Source: Paenibacillus lignilyticus
Lineage (GTDB): Bacteria > Bacillota > Bacilli > Paenibacillales > Paenibacillaceae
DNA: 64,000 nt
NCBI RefSeq assembly: GCF_017942085.1
Contig: NZ_JAGKSP010000008.1
Location: 1-64,000, forward strand
Direction: 5' to 3'
The notes below the pieces were generated by a model. The model made no database searches. It worked only from the letters and a program-made list of their open reading frames with translations, and was not told where the DNA came from. Shown here in pieces: positions 8,823 through 17,196 of the stretch (position 1 is its first letter; the number at the start of each line of letters is the position of its first letter). A program made the translations under genes and the position numbers.

Positions 8823-10127
8823 TTAAACTATCAGCATATAGGTTATGCAAGTAATTGAACTTGCCATTAATAGAGTAAAGCTTGTAATTAGTAACTTACT
8901 CCTCATCGAAAACACTATTCTTGGAATTTTTATTTCAGTTTGTTCGTTTACCACTAAAGGATCTCTATTTTGAATGACAAGTCGACTGACCATGCCCGCG
9001 ACAAGGCAGAAGATATTGAAAAAGTAAAACCAACCTTCAAGTATAGGCTCAAAGAAACTTACAACTAGAAATGCAGTAAACAAACAAAGAATGAGTAGTT
9101 TTAATTGGGTAGGGAAGGAACTCTTTCTGAATTTCAGTACGCTTTTTATGGATAGTACTGTGAATAGCAATAATAGCAAGAAGGGAGCTATTCCGGCCTC
9201 GTAGGCAACGTCAAGCCACATGTTATGCGCGTAATTAACATCTATCAGAACCGTCTGTTTCCCACCCATAGGGTATTTAAACATACCCCAGAAAACTGCT
9301 TTCCAAGCATCAAAACGAGGATCATGTAAATTGTCCATACTTTGCAGCCGACTTAATAGCAAAGAATCTCCAAACGCGCTCATGAAAACTCTCGCTGTTG
9401 TTGCTCCAATTCCGCATAAAATTAATATGCCAAACAATTTCTTAATGCTTGCTTTTCCGGATAAGGCCATCGATACAACAATTGAGATGGCAGCCACTAA
9501 AATACCTGTACGATTACCCATCAAAATCGTGCAGTATGCGGTTACTAAGAAAAAAAGAAAACTAATTAATCTGAGCTTTCTATTCCCCTTAATGAATACA
9601 ATAGGAAGTAACGATAATCCTAAGGACATGTATGTATTAAGTCCTGTAGCGGTAATCGCACCTCCACCCCATGGAGTTAACACACTTCGCCCATTCAGAG
9701 CCACACTGGCGCCGTCCACGTTTCCGTATAAGTTGATCGTCTTGACAACACATGCCAAACCGAAGATGGTAGCGGAGCCGATCACAACCATAAGGGTAGT
9801 ATATGTTTTTTTGTATAATGGATCGTTTTTCGCTAAGATATTACCCAGTACATAAAAGCAAATTGGAAATGTCAGTTGCATTATAATAGTGCCGATTGTG
9901 CTTTGATGATACAGATAAAGAGATATTGCAAACATAATACTGAAAAATATGATGCTCATCTGTTGCAAGCCTATCTTACTATTTACTAAGTAGACGAGTA
10001 TAAAAGGCAAAATAACAAAAGGGAGATAGGTACCAACATTTATTACATTAGTGATATAAAAAAAGATAAACATTATTAGGACTAACTCTTTAAATTTAAT
10101 TTTCCCACGTTCGATCATACTTTCCAC
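8823..10127 (-). CDS. O-antigen/capsule polymerase (Wzy/WaaL family)
   Basis: 434 aa, about ten to twelve hydrophobic segments, and the Wzy_C/O-antigen-ligase signature region: ILMGNRTGILVAAISI followed by a long extracytoplasmic loop with YAHNMWLDVAYEAGIAPFLLL. This family polymerises undecaprenyl-linked repeat units on the outer membrane face. The GTG start follows AGGAG by 9 nt. It is the polymerase partner of the Wzx flippase at 14293 and the Wzz protein at 29883. It is separated from the next minus-strand gene by a ~0.8-kb stretch with two small ORFs, so it probably has its own promoter. The low GC content matches the rest of the polysaccharide locus. Confidence 0.83.
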   Translation of the reverse strand: MESMIERGKIKFKELVLIMFIFFYITNVINVGTYLPFVILPFILVYLVNSKIGLQQMSIIFFSIMFAISLYLYHQSTIGTIIMQLTFPICFYVLGNILAKNDPLYKKTYTTLMVVIGSATIFGLACVVKTINLYGNVDGASVALNGRSVLTPWGGGAITATGLNTYMSLGLSLLPIVFIKGNRKLRLISFLFFLVTAYCTILMGNRTGILVAAISIVVSMALSGKASIKKLFGILILCGIGATTARVFMSAFGDSLLLSRLQSMDNLHDPRFDAWKAVFWGMFKYPMGGKQTVLIDVNYAHNMWLDVAYEAGIAPFLLLLLFTVLSIKSVLKFRKSSFPTQLKLLILCLFTAFLVVSFFEPILEGWFYFFNIFCLVAGMVSRLVIQNRDPLVVNEQTEIKIPRIVFSMRSKLLITSFTLLMASSITCITYMLIV

Positions 10128-10545
10128 GATATTCGTCTCCTAAAATTTCGGCTTTTTAAATTATACACTCTTATCTCATGGAAAGCATCTCGAAAATTTC
10201 ATTTTATATCTCTAAACCGTTGTGCCTGTTGCATCTATCCAAACTGGACCTGCTACCATGTTCACCCAAATAGGTTTATTTAATGTGGTGTTAAACTAGT
10301 ATTGCCCGGCATCCTTTTATACTTTCACACAGCTTCTAGATTAGTTCATACGACCTAAATTGATTCCATTTTCCTAGCATCCGATAAAACCCTTGAAAAC
10401 TCTAGATTTCGCTACATTTTCACTGCTTCGCTAATATATTCCTAATCCTTTTTTTAAAATTTCTTTAGGTTGTCGACACATTACGACATACTCCGCACCA
10501 GTACCTTAGTATGATATTTAATATATCTACAGGGAGGTAGAAGTA
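10128..10545. other. Intergenic stretch with a pseudogene remnant
   Basis: AT-rich region between the polymerase gene (minus) and a small plus-strand ORF. It holds a decayed 3' gene end at 10212-10316 and the upstream region of the small ORF at 10546, with a TATGAT at 10510-10515 that could be a -10 box but without a convincing -35. I see no intact gene. Confidence 0.6.
10212..10316 (-). pseudogene. Remnant of the C-terminal end of a phage-tail or surface-type protein
   Basis: Minus-strand reading gives KDAGQY, an in-frame TAG, then FNTTLNKPIWVNMVAGPV and WIDATGTTV before a stop. The pattern 'YYF[DN]TTLNKPIW...W[VI]DATGTTV' is a recurrent C-terminal tail of phage tail-associated and surface proteins in bacilli. 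The internal TAG stands where a tyrosine codon (TAY) is usual, and a further TAA lies just upstream, so only about 34 codons survive. Confidence 0.5.
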
Positions 10546-10674
10546 ATGCCAAATTACTATTTCAAAGAAGTATGGTCACCCTTGAAATTGATTGGTGTCC
10601 GTTTTTACCGCGATGACGACAACTATCTGTGGGTTAAAATGTGGTCCAAGCAAAGACGCCGTGTTGGCGGCTAA
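10546..10674 (+). CDS. Small hypothetical protein, 42 aa
   Basis: MPNYYFKEVWSPLKLIGV... ending in a basic WSKQRRRVGG. The ATG follows an excellent SD (AGGGAGGT, 9 nt spacing), the main reason to call it. Composition is aromatic and charged with no membrane segment and no recognised domain. It precedes a second small ORF in the same reading frame, and the pair ends at a strong terminator. Confidence 0.45.
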   Translation: MPNYYFKEVWSPLKLIGVRFYRDDDNYLWVKMWSKQRRRVGG

Positions 10675-10752
10675 AACCGTTTATCTCATCAACGTTTATA
10701 ACATCTGGATCCTGTCCATACTGCACTCTAAAACGAGAAGTGTGGCATTTCG

Positions 10753-10878
10753 ATGGATCAAGAATCATATAAAAGGTTTTGGGTAGGACTCTTATGGGGC
10801 ACAGTAATGAGTATCTTCTTCTGGACAACGATGATCATCTCCATTAAGGGCTGGATTCATATCTTCAACGAGCTCTAG
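10753..10878 (+). CDS. Small single-pass membrane protein, 41 aa
   Basis: MDQESYKRFWVGLLWGTV continuing into a hydrophobic stretch (about residues 9-31) and a short C-terminal tail, so a single-pass membrane peptide is predicted. The SD is weak (GAGAAG, 12 nt away), but the stop lies just before a terminator hairpin, consistent with a real 3' end. No family recognised. Confidence 0.4.
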   Translation: MDQESYKRFWVGLLWGTVMSIFFWTTMIISIKGWIHIFNEL

Positions 10879-10881
10879 CAA

Positions 10882-10915
10882 AAAACGACTGTCCCCCAGG
10901 GGGAGCAGTCGTTTT
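10882..10915. terminator. Convergent terminator hairpin
   Basis: AAAACGACTG...CAGTCGTTTT with additional CCCC/GGGG pairing inside and T-rich flanks in both directions. It lies between the plus-strand small ORFs and the minus-strand stalk-domain gene. Confidence 0.85.
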
Positions 10916-10935
10916 GTTTATTGAATCCGATTATA

Positions 10936-11925
10936 CTAGGCCATGCCCTTCATGATGTCTCTACCGGCCTCAACTTGGCTATTAAACTCTTTGCGGTAGT
11001 CGGCAATGATAGCCGTGCTGTAACCATTGGCCTTTAGCTGCGCTTCAACCTCACCAACCACCTTATTAAAACTAGCTGTACACTCATCAAGCTTAGCGTA
11101 GCCTTTGTTCTTCAAGCTTTCCTTCAGCTTCGCATCATCTGTGCTGATATATTGAATGCCAATATCCATCAGCGCGGCTTGGCAGCTATTTTGCAAGGAA
11201 GTCAGGCGCGCCTCTGCATTCGCCGTAATGGACTCATACGAAGGCTTAACCGGTCCGGATCCACCGCCAGTGGAGCCACCTGTCGAACCACCAGTCGTAC
11301 CGCCGTTAGAACCACCGGTACCCGTGTTCCCGGTCTCATGCGAGCCATGCTCAGCTCGATAAGCAGCCGACTCCGCCGATACTTGCTTCTTCACCGGATC
11401 CCACTGAATCGCCGTTCCTACTGCTTCCGACATGAAGCGTACCGGCACATACAACGCACCATTCACGATGTAACCCGACTGCCCCTCAGGAAGCACCTTC
11501 GCTTTACCATCCACAACAACCTTCACACTCTTCGGCGTAAGCTGTACGGATACGCCGCCCTTCGCCGACACTTCATTACCATGTGCGATGACATTAGCAA
11601 GATAGTCCTTCAATACAATAGCTTCCTGCTTATTAGGATTCGCCACAGTCACCTGAGAAGTCTTAGCATCCCACTGCACGCTCTTCTGCAGCGCATACGA
11701 TACGAAACGCAGCGGCACATAAGATGTACCGTTAACAGCGAATACATATTGTCCGTCCGGAAGCACAAGCGTCTTCCCGTCGAACACCATGTTGAAGGAG
11801 CTTGTCTTAACTTTGAGTGCAGCTGATGGAGCTGCGGCGACGATAGAGTGTGCGGTAAAAATAAGTGCTGTAAAAAGTAAAAAAGACAGTGATAATTTTC
11901 TGGATTTCCCATTCATCAATTGCAT
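10936..11925 (-). CDS. Secreted protein with two copper-amine-oxidase-N-terminal-like stalk domains
   Basis: 329 aa. Basic N-terminus plus hydrophobic stretch and SIVAAAPSA form a signal peptide. Two ~55-residue stalk repeats follow: LVLPDGQYVFAVNGTSYVPLRFVSYAL...VQWDAKTSQVTV and VLPEGQSGYIVNGALYVPVRFMSEAV...IQWDPVKKQVSA. A Gly/Thr/Ser-rich linker precedes a C-terminal helical domain. Stalk domains are abundant in Paenibacillaceae surface proteins and carry no catalytic residues here. The start is uncertain: ATG 11925 lies only 3 nt from GAGG, and ATG 11916 is an alternative. It sits at the 3' side of the polysaccharide locus; a link is only positional. Confidence 0.78.
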   Translation of the reverse strand: MQLMNGKSRKLSLSFLLFTALIFTAHSIVAAAPSAALKVKTSSFNMVFDGKTLVLPDGQYVFAVNGTSYVPLRFVSYALQKSVQWDAKTSQVTVANPNKQEAIVLKDYLANVIAHGNEVSAKGGVSVQLTPKSVKVVVDGKAKVLPEGQSGYIVNGALYVPVRFMSEAVGTAIQWDPVKKQVSAESAAYRAEHGSHETGNTGTGGSNGGTTGGSTGGSTGGGSGPVKPSYESITANAEARLTSLQNSCQAALMDIGIQYISTDDAKLKESLKNKGYAKLDECTASFNKVVGEVEAQLKANGYSTAIIADYRKEFNSQVEAGRDIMKGMA

Positions 11926-12030
11926 ACACCTCTTAGGTTACATTATTCTATCTATTTTAACATATTTGATTGGTAACTCGGAACAATTCTGCGTTTAAAC
12001 AGCTTACTGCCATTTGTATTTGTTCAAATA

Positions 12031-13200
12031 CTAATCTCTAACGAATAGATCCCTTGTGTACACTTTATTCTCTACATCTCTCAAATTTTCTGATTGTCGA
12101 TTTGCTACAATAACATCTGAAATTGCCTTAAACTCTTCAAAATCATTAACTACTCTAGAATTATAAAAGAACTTATCATCCTGGAGCGCTGGCTCGTAAA
12201 CAACTACTTCAATACCCTTAGCTTTGATACGCTTCATTACACCTTGAATTGCTGATTGCCTAAAGTTATCTGAATCCATCTTCATGGTAAGTCTATAAAT
12301 CCCTACAACACTTGGATTTTTCTTAATAATCATTTCAGCAATATGATCTTTTCTCGTTCTGTTTGCTTCAACAATTGCTGTCATAATACTATTAGGAACA
12401 TCGGCATAATTAGCTAATAACTGCTTTGTATCTTTCGGAAGACAATATCCCCCATAACCAAATGATGGATTATTGTAGTGATCACCAATTCGTGGATCAA
12501 GGCCAACTCCATCAATAATCTGTTTTGAATCTAAGCCTCTTACCTCTGCGTATGAATCTAGCTCGTTAAAGAAAGCCACCCTCATCGCAAGGAAAGTGTT
12601 GGCAAATAGTTTTATAGCTTCAGCTTCTGTTGAATTCGTAAATAGAACATCAATTTCTTCTTTCTCGGCACCTTCTAAAAGTAAATCAGCAAAAACCCTA
12701 GCTCTGTCAGATCGTTCTCCCACCACAATTCTTGAAGGATGCAAGTTATCATATAGCGCTTTTCCTTCCCTTAAGAACTCAGGTGAGAAAATAATATTCT
12801 CCGTTTCAAACTTCTCTCTAACCTTTTCTGTATAACCCACCGGAACTGTTGATTTAATGACCATTATTGCTTCTGGATTAATAGATAGTACATTAGCAAT
12901 AACAGCCTCAACAGTTCTTGTATTAAAGTAGTTTTTCTCCGGATCATAATTTGTTGGAGTTGAAATAATGACATACTCCGCATCTTTAAATGCTTTGTAA
13001 TTATCAGTAGTCGCGGTTAGGTTTAATTCTTTTTTTGCTAAAAATTCTTCTATTTCTTTATCAAGAATAGGGGATTTTTTATTGTTAATCATATCTACTT
13101 TTGATTGAATAACATCAAGAGCAGTCACTTCATTTTTTTGAGCTAATAAGATTGCAATGGATAAACCTACGTAGCCTGTTCCAGCAATAGTGATCTTCAT
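12031..13200 (-). CDS. ugd: UDP-glucose 6-dehydrogenase, short form (E. coli Ugd type)
   Basis: 389 aa, starting MKITIAGTGYVGLSIAILLAQ, with AIKLFANTFLAMRVAFFNELDSYA and the catalytic cysteine in GYGGYCLPKDTKQLL. The C-terminal UDP-binding domain is shorter than in the TuaD type. Length and motifs match E. coli Ugd rather than the 459-aa paralog at 5446. It would provide UDP-glucuronate within the polysaccharide operon. The SD AAGGAAGG is close to the ATG. Low GC content matches the adjacent glycosyltransferases rather than the first ugd. Confidence 0.92.
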   Translation of the reverse strand: MKITIAGTGYVGLSIAILLAQKNEVTALDVIQSKVDMINNKKSPILDKEIEEFLAKKELNLTATTDNYKAFKDAEYVIISTPTNYDPEKNYFNTRTVEAVIANVLSINPEAIMVIKSTVPVGYTEKVREKFETENIIFSPEFLREGKALYDNLHPSRIVVGERSDRARVFADLLLEGAEKEEIDVLFTNSTEAEAIKLFANTFLAMRVAFFNELDSYAEVRGLDSKQIIDGVGLDPRIGDHYNNPSFGYGGYCLPKDTKQLLANYADVPNSIMTAIVEANRTRKDHIAEMIIKKNPSVVGIYRLTMKMDSDNFRQSAIQGVMKRIKAKGIEVVVYEPALQDDKFFYNSRVVNDFEEFKAISDVIVANRQSENLRDVENKVYTRDLFVRD

Positions 13201-13347
13201 AATTCTTTCCTTCCTTTACCTATAAACTGCTCTTATATACAACTTGTTTGGAAATACATAAATAAATACGATGTTTTATATTAATAAGTTCCTTATCGCA
13301 GTAAGCTACCTTTCATAACCTGCAATTGCAACAGAGAATACTTAATT

Positions 13348-14259
13348 TTACAACCTTATCATTCTTTTAATAAGACGTTTTATTCCAATAACGAAATAGT
13401 CAAAATTAGTGCCAAATTTATCTTTAAAAGACTTTACAATTCGATAATCTAAATTGGGATTATCAAATCTACACTTTTGAATACTATCATTGAGAATTGC
13501 ATCATATTTAGAACTTATTCCACTGTGAGTACCTGTTCCATCAAGTCCAACGTTCCTTATTCTGGAAACTACAGGGTATACTGACAGCATATCTAATTTA
13601 GATTGGGTATAACACCATCTAATCGCCCATGAATCTATCTTTCCTTGCATTTGTGCATCTAACATTCCCTCCATATCTCTACCGCCACGATTAAAATTAT
13701 TTCGCAGCTTCTTATCTTTTTTAAACTGATTATAATCATTTACTTCCCAATCAACTTTATTCCATCTATTACTCCAAGTTGCCCAACCCCAGCTGCATCC
13801 TCGATAAGATAAATATATTTCACTTTTGTAATCAGAAGGTATTTTCACATTAAATGTGTATCCGCTAATTGACCATATTTTATTATCATGTTCATAATAA
13901 TCTAAGGCCTCATTCATATACTCCAGAAAGTCCGAAGAAGAAACAAGATCATCTTCTACTACAATTACTTTTTCATGTAGTTCAATAATTTTGCTTACCC
14001 CTAAAATTACAGAGTTTGCAAGCCCATTGTTCGAATCAGCTTTGATAATATTCAGCGACTTGAAAAGTTTTCTTTCTGGAAGAGAATCAATATACTCTCT
14101 AACTTGATTCACTTTTTCTATGGCCTTTTCATTTTTGGCTGCATCAGAATATATATATACTTCTGTATTTTTTGCGAGGGAGTTCATTGCTAGTGCTTCA
14201 ATGGTTCTTTGGGTATGATCTGGCCTTGCGTAAACAAAAATAACAACAGGTGCTAGCAC
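13348..14259 (-). CDS. Glycosyltransferase (GT2-like, GT-A fold)
   Basis: 303 aa starting LAPVVIFVYARPDHTQRTIEAL, with an acidic EDDLVSSSDFLEYMN motif (DXD-like, about residues 94-100) and CSWGWATWSNRWNKVDWE, a motif seen in sugar transferases that assemble surface polysaccharides. Probably adds one sugar of the repeat unit at the cytoplasmic face. GTG start with GGAGG 9 nt upstream. Donor and acceptor unknown. Confidence 0.78.
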   Translation of the reverse strand: MLAPVVIFVYARPDHTQRTIEALAMNSLAKNTEVYIYSDAAKNEKAIEKVNQVREYIDSLPERKLFKSLNIIKADSNNGLANSVILGVSKIIELHEKVIVVEDDLVSSSDFLEYMNEALDYYEHDNKIWSISGYTFNVKIPSDYKSEIYLSYRGCSWGWATWSNRWNKVDWEVNDYNQFKKDKKLRNNFNRGGRDMEGMLDAQMQGKIDSWAIRWCYTQSKLDMLSVYPVVSRIRNVGLDGTGTHSGISSKYDAILNDSIQKCRFDNPNLDYRIVKSFKDKFGTNFDYFVIGIKRLIKRMIRL

Positions 14260-14292
14260 TAAAACAACCTCCGTATAAAATCTATAAGTAGT

Positions 14293-15660
14293 TTATAATT
14301 TGGTACTATTACCGAGCAACTTACTCTTCCTGATAATAGGTAAAGATATAAAGGACCTCAAAATCATCACGGTCGATACTCTTGTATTTTTAAAAAAAGA
14401 CAACATTATTACATTGGCTGTTATTTGTGCAGCTAATGTTGCTATTGCTGCCCCGTGTGCACCGAAATGCGGTATTAAAATATAATTTAATACAATATTT
14501 ACAACCAACCCTCCGAAAGTATACACCATTGTATATCTCTGTAGTCCTTCGGAGATTAACCAAATAGATCGAGCAGTACCAAGCATTGCAAATGTCCCTG
14601 CCCAGATACTTATAGATAAAATACTAGCAGCATCCGAAAACTCTGCTCCATACAGAACTTTTATAACTGGTTTTGAAATTAGTACTACTAATACACCAAA
14701 TCCAATACTCAACCAAGTTACTATATTATATAGAAGTTGAATTGATCTAAGATAACTTACTTCATCAACTTTTTTTGTATTTAATATAACTGGTTTAAAA
14801 GAGGTTATTATTGCCAAAGGAACAAAGTACCACATTTCAGCAATTCTAACTGCTGCTGAAAAAACACCATTTTCAGCTTTGTCCTGCATCATGGCACCTA
14901 ACATAACTTGGTCAATTCTCATATAAAGAGTTATCATTAAACCCGATAGTATTAAATACCAACTTTTCGATAGAATGTTTTTTGCGTAACCCATATCAAG
15001 CTTCCATTTTGCCGCATCGTGACGAATCTTAAAATAGGCAATTATAAGGGCTAGACCGGTAACAGCACCATCAATAACATAGATCAAAGATAAGTGAAAT
15101 AAATTACCAGAGAAAATTACAACTATTATCTTCAACAGAGCAGTTAATATGTATACATAAATTCGTATTAACGAAGAGATTTTTGATTTTTGATAGGCTT
15201 GAATCCAATACTCAATTACTTCGAAAGATTTCACAACCATTGTAAAGGACATAATAAGTACCAATAAATGCAAATTGCGTTCATTAGGTTCAATTATTTT
15301 AATCACTATAGCAGCAATAATAGTTAGTATTATTCCTCCAAACACTCTAAGGAAAAGACTTGTACATAATATTCTTCCTTCGTCATACTCCTTATCTACT
15401 ATAGTTTTTACTGTTAGTGTTTCTAATCCAAGGGTAGAAAAAGCTGTAAACAAAGTAACAAGTGCAAAAGCATAATTGAATTGTCCAAATAACTCAGGTC
15501 CAAAATACCGAGCTATAATTGCAGTAACAAATACCCCAATGAACATATTGATTATTTTTTCAATAACTAACCAGGATGAGTTTTTGAATATTTTATTTGT
15601 TAGATTATTAGATAGTAATATCTTAATGACCTTGACATACTGGTTCCTTAGAAGCATCAT
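14293..15660 (-). CDS. Wzx-type flippase (polysaccharide biosynthesis protein, MOP superfamily)
   Basis: About 455 aa with twelve or more predicted membrane segments. N-terminal NSSWLVIEKIINMFIGVFVTAIIARYFGPELFGQFNYA is the conserved first part of RfbX/Wzx flippases, which move undecaprenyl-diphosphate-linked repeat units across the membrane. A GTG at 15672 could add four residues; the ATG at 15660 (or 15657) is chosen with GGGA upstream. It lies between two glycosyltransferase genes on the same strand and pairs functionally with the Wzy protein at 8823. Confidence 0.88.
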   Translation of the reverse strand: MMLLRNQYVKVIKILLSNNLTNKIFKNSSWLVIEKIINMFIGVFVTAIIARYFGPELFGQFNYAFALVTLFTAFSTLGLETLTVKTIVDKEYDEGRILCTSLFLRVFGGIILTIIAAIVIKIIEPNERNLHLLVLIMSFTMVVKSFEVIEYWIQAYQKSKISSLIRIYVYILTALLKIIVVIFSGNLFHLSLIYVIDGAVTGLALIIAYFKIRHDAAKWKLDMGYAKNILSKSWYLILSGLMITLYMRIDQVMLGAMMQDKAENGVFSAAVRIAEMWYFVPLAIITSFKPVILNTKKVDEVSYLRSIQLLYNIVTWLSIGFGVLVVLISKPVIKVLYGAEFSDAASILSISIWAGTFAMLGTARSIWLISEGLQRYTMVYTFGGLVVNIVLNYILIPHFGAHGAAIATLAAQITANVIMLSFFKNTRVSTVMILRSFISLPIIRKSKLLGNSTKL

Positions 15661-15720
15661 ACGAGTTCCCACTTGTCTGTATAGAATATAAAGTTGTAAT
15701 GATCAAGTAAGTAATCTATA

Positions 15721-16986
15721 TCAACTTTTCAAGATGGATTTATATATCTCTATTAATGTTGCAGTGTTTTCTTTTATATCGTGAACTTCCAATGCTTGAG
15801 CCCTTGCATTTTCAGAAAACTTCAGACACAAATTATCACTACTAAAAATTTCGTTAACATAGTGTGCTAGCATATACGGCGCATCAAACTGGTATAAAAA
15901 ACCATCCACCTCATGATTTATTCGATTTATTACCCCTCCTACATAAGACGCAATACAAGGCAAACCGAGTATCTTCGCTTCACTTAGGGAGTTGGATTCA
16001 TTCTCAATGGTTGAGGCAGACACAAATACATTCGATTTCAAAAATCTTTGACACATTTGCCCCTCATCAAGTAATCCGGTAAATATAACGTGCCCTTGCA
16101 AATTATATTTATTTATAAGTTTCTTAATATATAATCCATAAGAAGAGATCTTGAGCTTATCTACTAAAGTATCATATTTAGTAATATCTGGACCTGCGAT
16201 ATAGAGTTTAACGTCAGGAAACTTTTTCAAAATAATTGGTAGTGCTTCAATCATAAAATGTAGACCTTTTAATGGATATGAACCTTGACTAATAAAAATG
16301 GAATGCCTCTCACAATGATTTATATCCCAACTATGTTTATAAAACTCACTTCTTAAAGTTTCATTACAATGGTAGTATTTAATATCTGAGTTTATTTGCA
16401 AAGTACATGCCTTATCCCAAGTAGTACGACCTATAACATGCTTAACCTTCTGTAAGGCTTCAATTTCATATTTACCACGAATATAAATTTTTTGTTGCTG
16501 CTTCTTTAAATTATCTCGTTTAATGAGATCTCTGAATGTGAAGCTACGTTGTACCTTTAAGGGCAGCAAGGCCATGTAATGTCGTGAAATCACTGATACA
16601 AGTCCTTGAATCGATATTATTGAATTTATACCAAGCTTTTTACAGATATTTACCATAGCAAGAGAATGTAAATATTCCGTTCCAAATATATGAACAATAT
16701 CCGGTTTAACTTCCTGTATTATTTTCTCAAGATTCTTATTGTCAATTATTAAATTTGCTTGTGTTTCTTTTACTGGGCTAAACGCATAAAAATTAATTTT
16801 CGAGCCTTGTATCTCCCTAATATCATTCAATCCTTTTTTAGGGAATGCAATTGAGAGTTGTATTCCGTCAAGATTTGATAAAGCATCTGATGTATTAACC
16901 AACCATCCTCCAAAAGGAGTAGAATTCCCCCCCAAAATCCTACTAGCTTCTGGTAATGGAATGTTAGTAAGCCATAGTATATTAAT
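15721..16986 (-). CDS. Family 4 glycosyltransferase with apparent AUU start
   Basis: GT-B enzyme: FGGWLVNTSDAL near the N-terminus, SIQGLVSVISRHYMALLP in the middle, SQGSYPLKGLHFMIEALP and the C-terminal donor-site stretch NVFVSASTIENESNSLSEAKILGLPCIASYVGG (E-X7-E-like). The first canonical start is a TTG at 16935, but it would begin at GGNSTPFGG and remove the first strand of the fold. In frame upstream, the residues NILWLTNIPLPEASRIL match the usual N-terminus (M[KN]ILWLTNIPLPEAS). They begin with an ATT at 16984-16986, preceded 7 nt upstream by AAAGGGG, with a TGA 15 nt before. I therefore place the start at the ATT. A base error or an ATG-to-ATT mutation reducing expression is the alternative. 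Confidence 0.75.
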   Translation of the reverse strand: MNILWLTNIPLPEASRILGGNSTPFGGWLVNTSDALSNLDGIQLSIAFPKKGLNDIREIQGSKINFYAFSPVKETQANLIIDNKNLEKIIQEVKPDIVHIFGTEYLHSLAMVNICKKLGINSIISIQGLVSVISRHYMALLPLKVQRSFTFRDLIKRDNLKKQQQKIYIRGKYEIEALQKVKHVIGRTTWDKACTLQINSDIKYYHCNETLRSEFYKHSWDINHCERHSIFISQGSYPLKGLHFMIEALPIILKKFPDVKLYIAGPDITKYDTLVDKLKISSYGLYIKKLINKYNLQGHVIFTGLLDEGQMCQRFLKSNVFVSASTIENESNSLSEAKILGLPCIASYVGGVINRINHEVDGFLYQFDAPYMLAHYVNEIFSSDNLCLKFSENARAQALEVHDIKENTATLIEIYKSILKS

Positions 16987-17196
16987 GTTAATTCCCCTTT
17001 CTCATTTAAGTATTACTCTGTTAGTTCCATTTTATTTACTAATAACCCCATTATTTATAATAAATCCCGTTTTTATATAAACAACTCTCCATCTAGATTT
17101 ACTTTTCTCAAATAAAGTTTGCTCGTCAATCCGCATTATGATTATAGCAACTTCACTATAGTGTGAATTTATGCAAATGGTATCAAGGTTTTTTAG

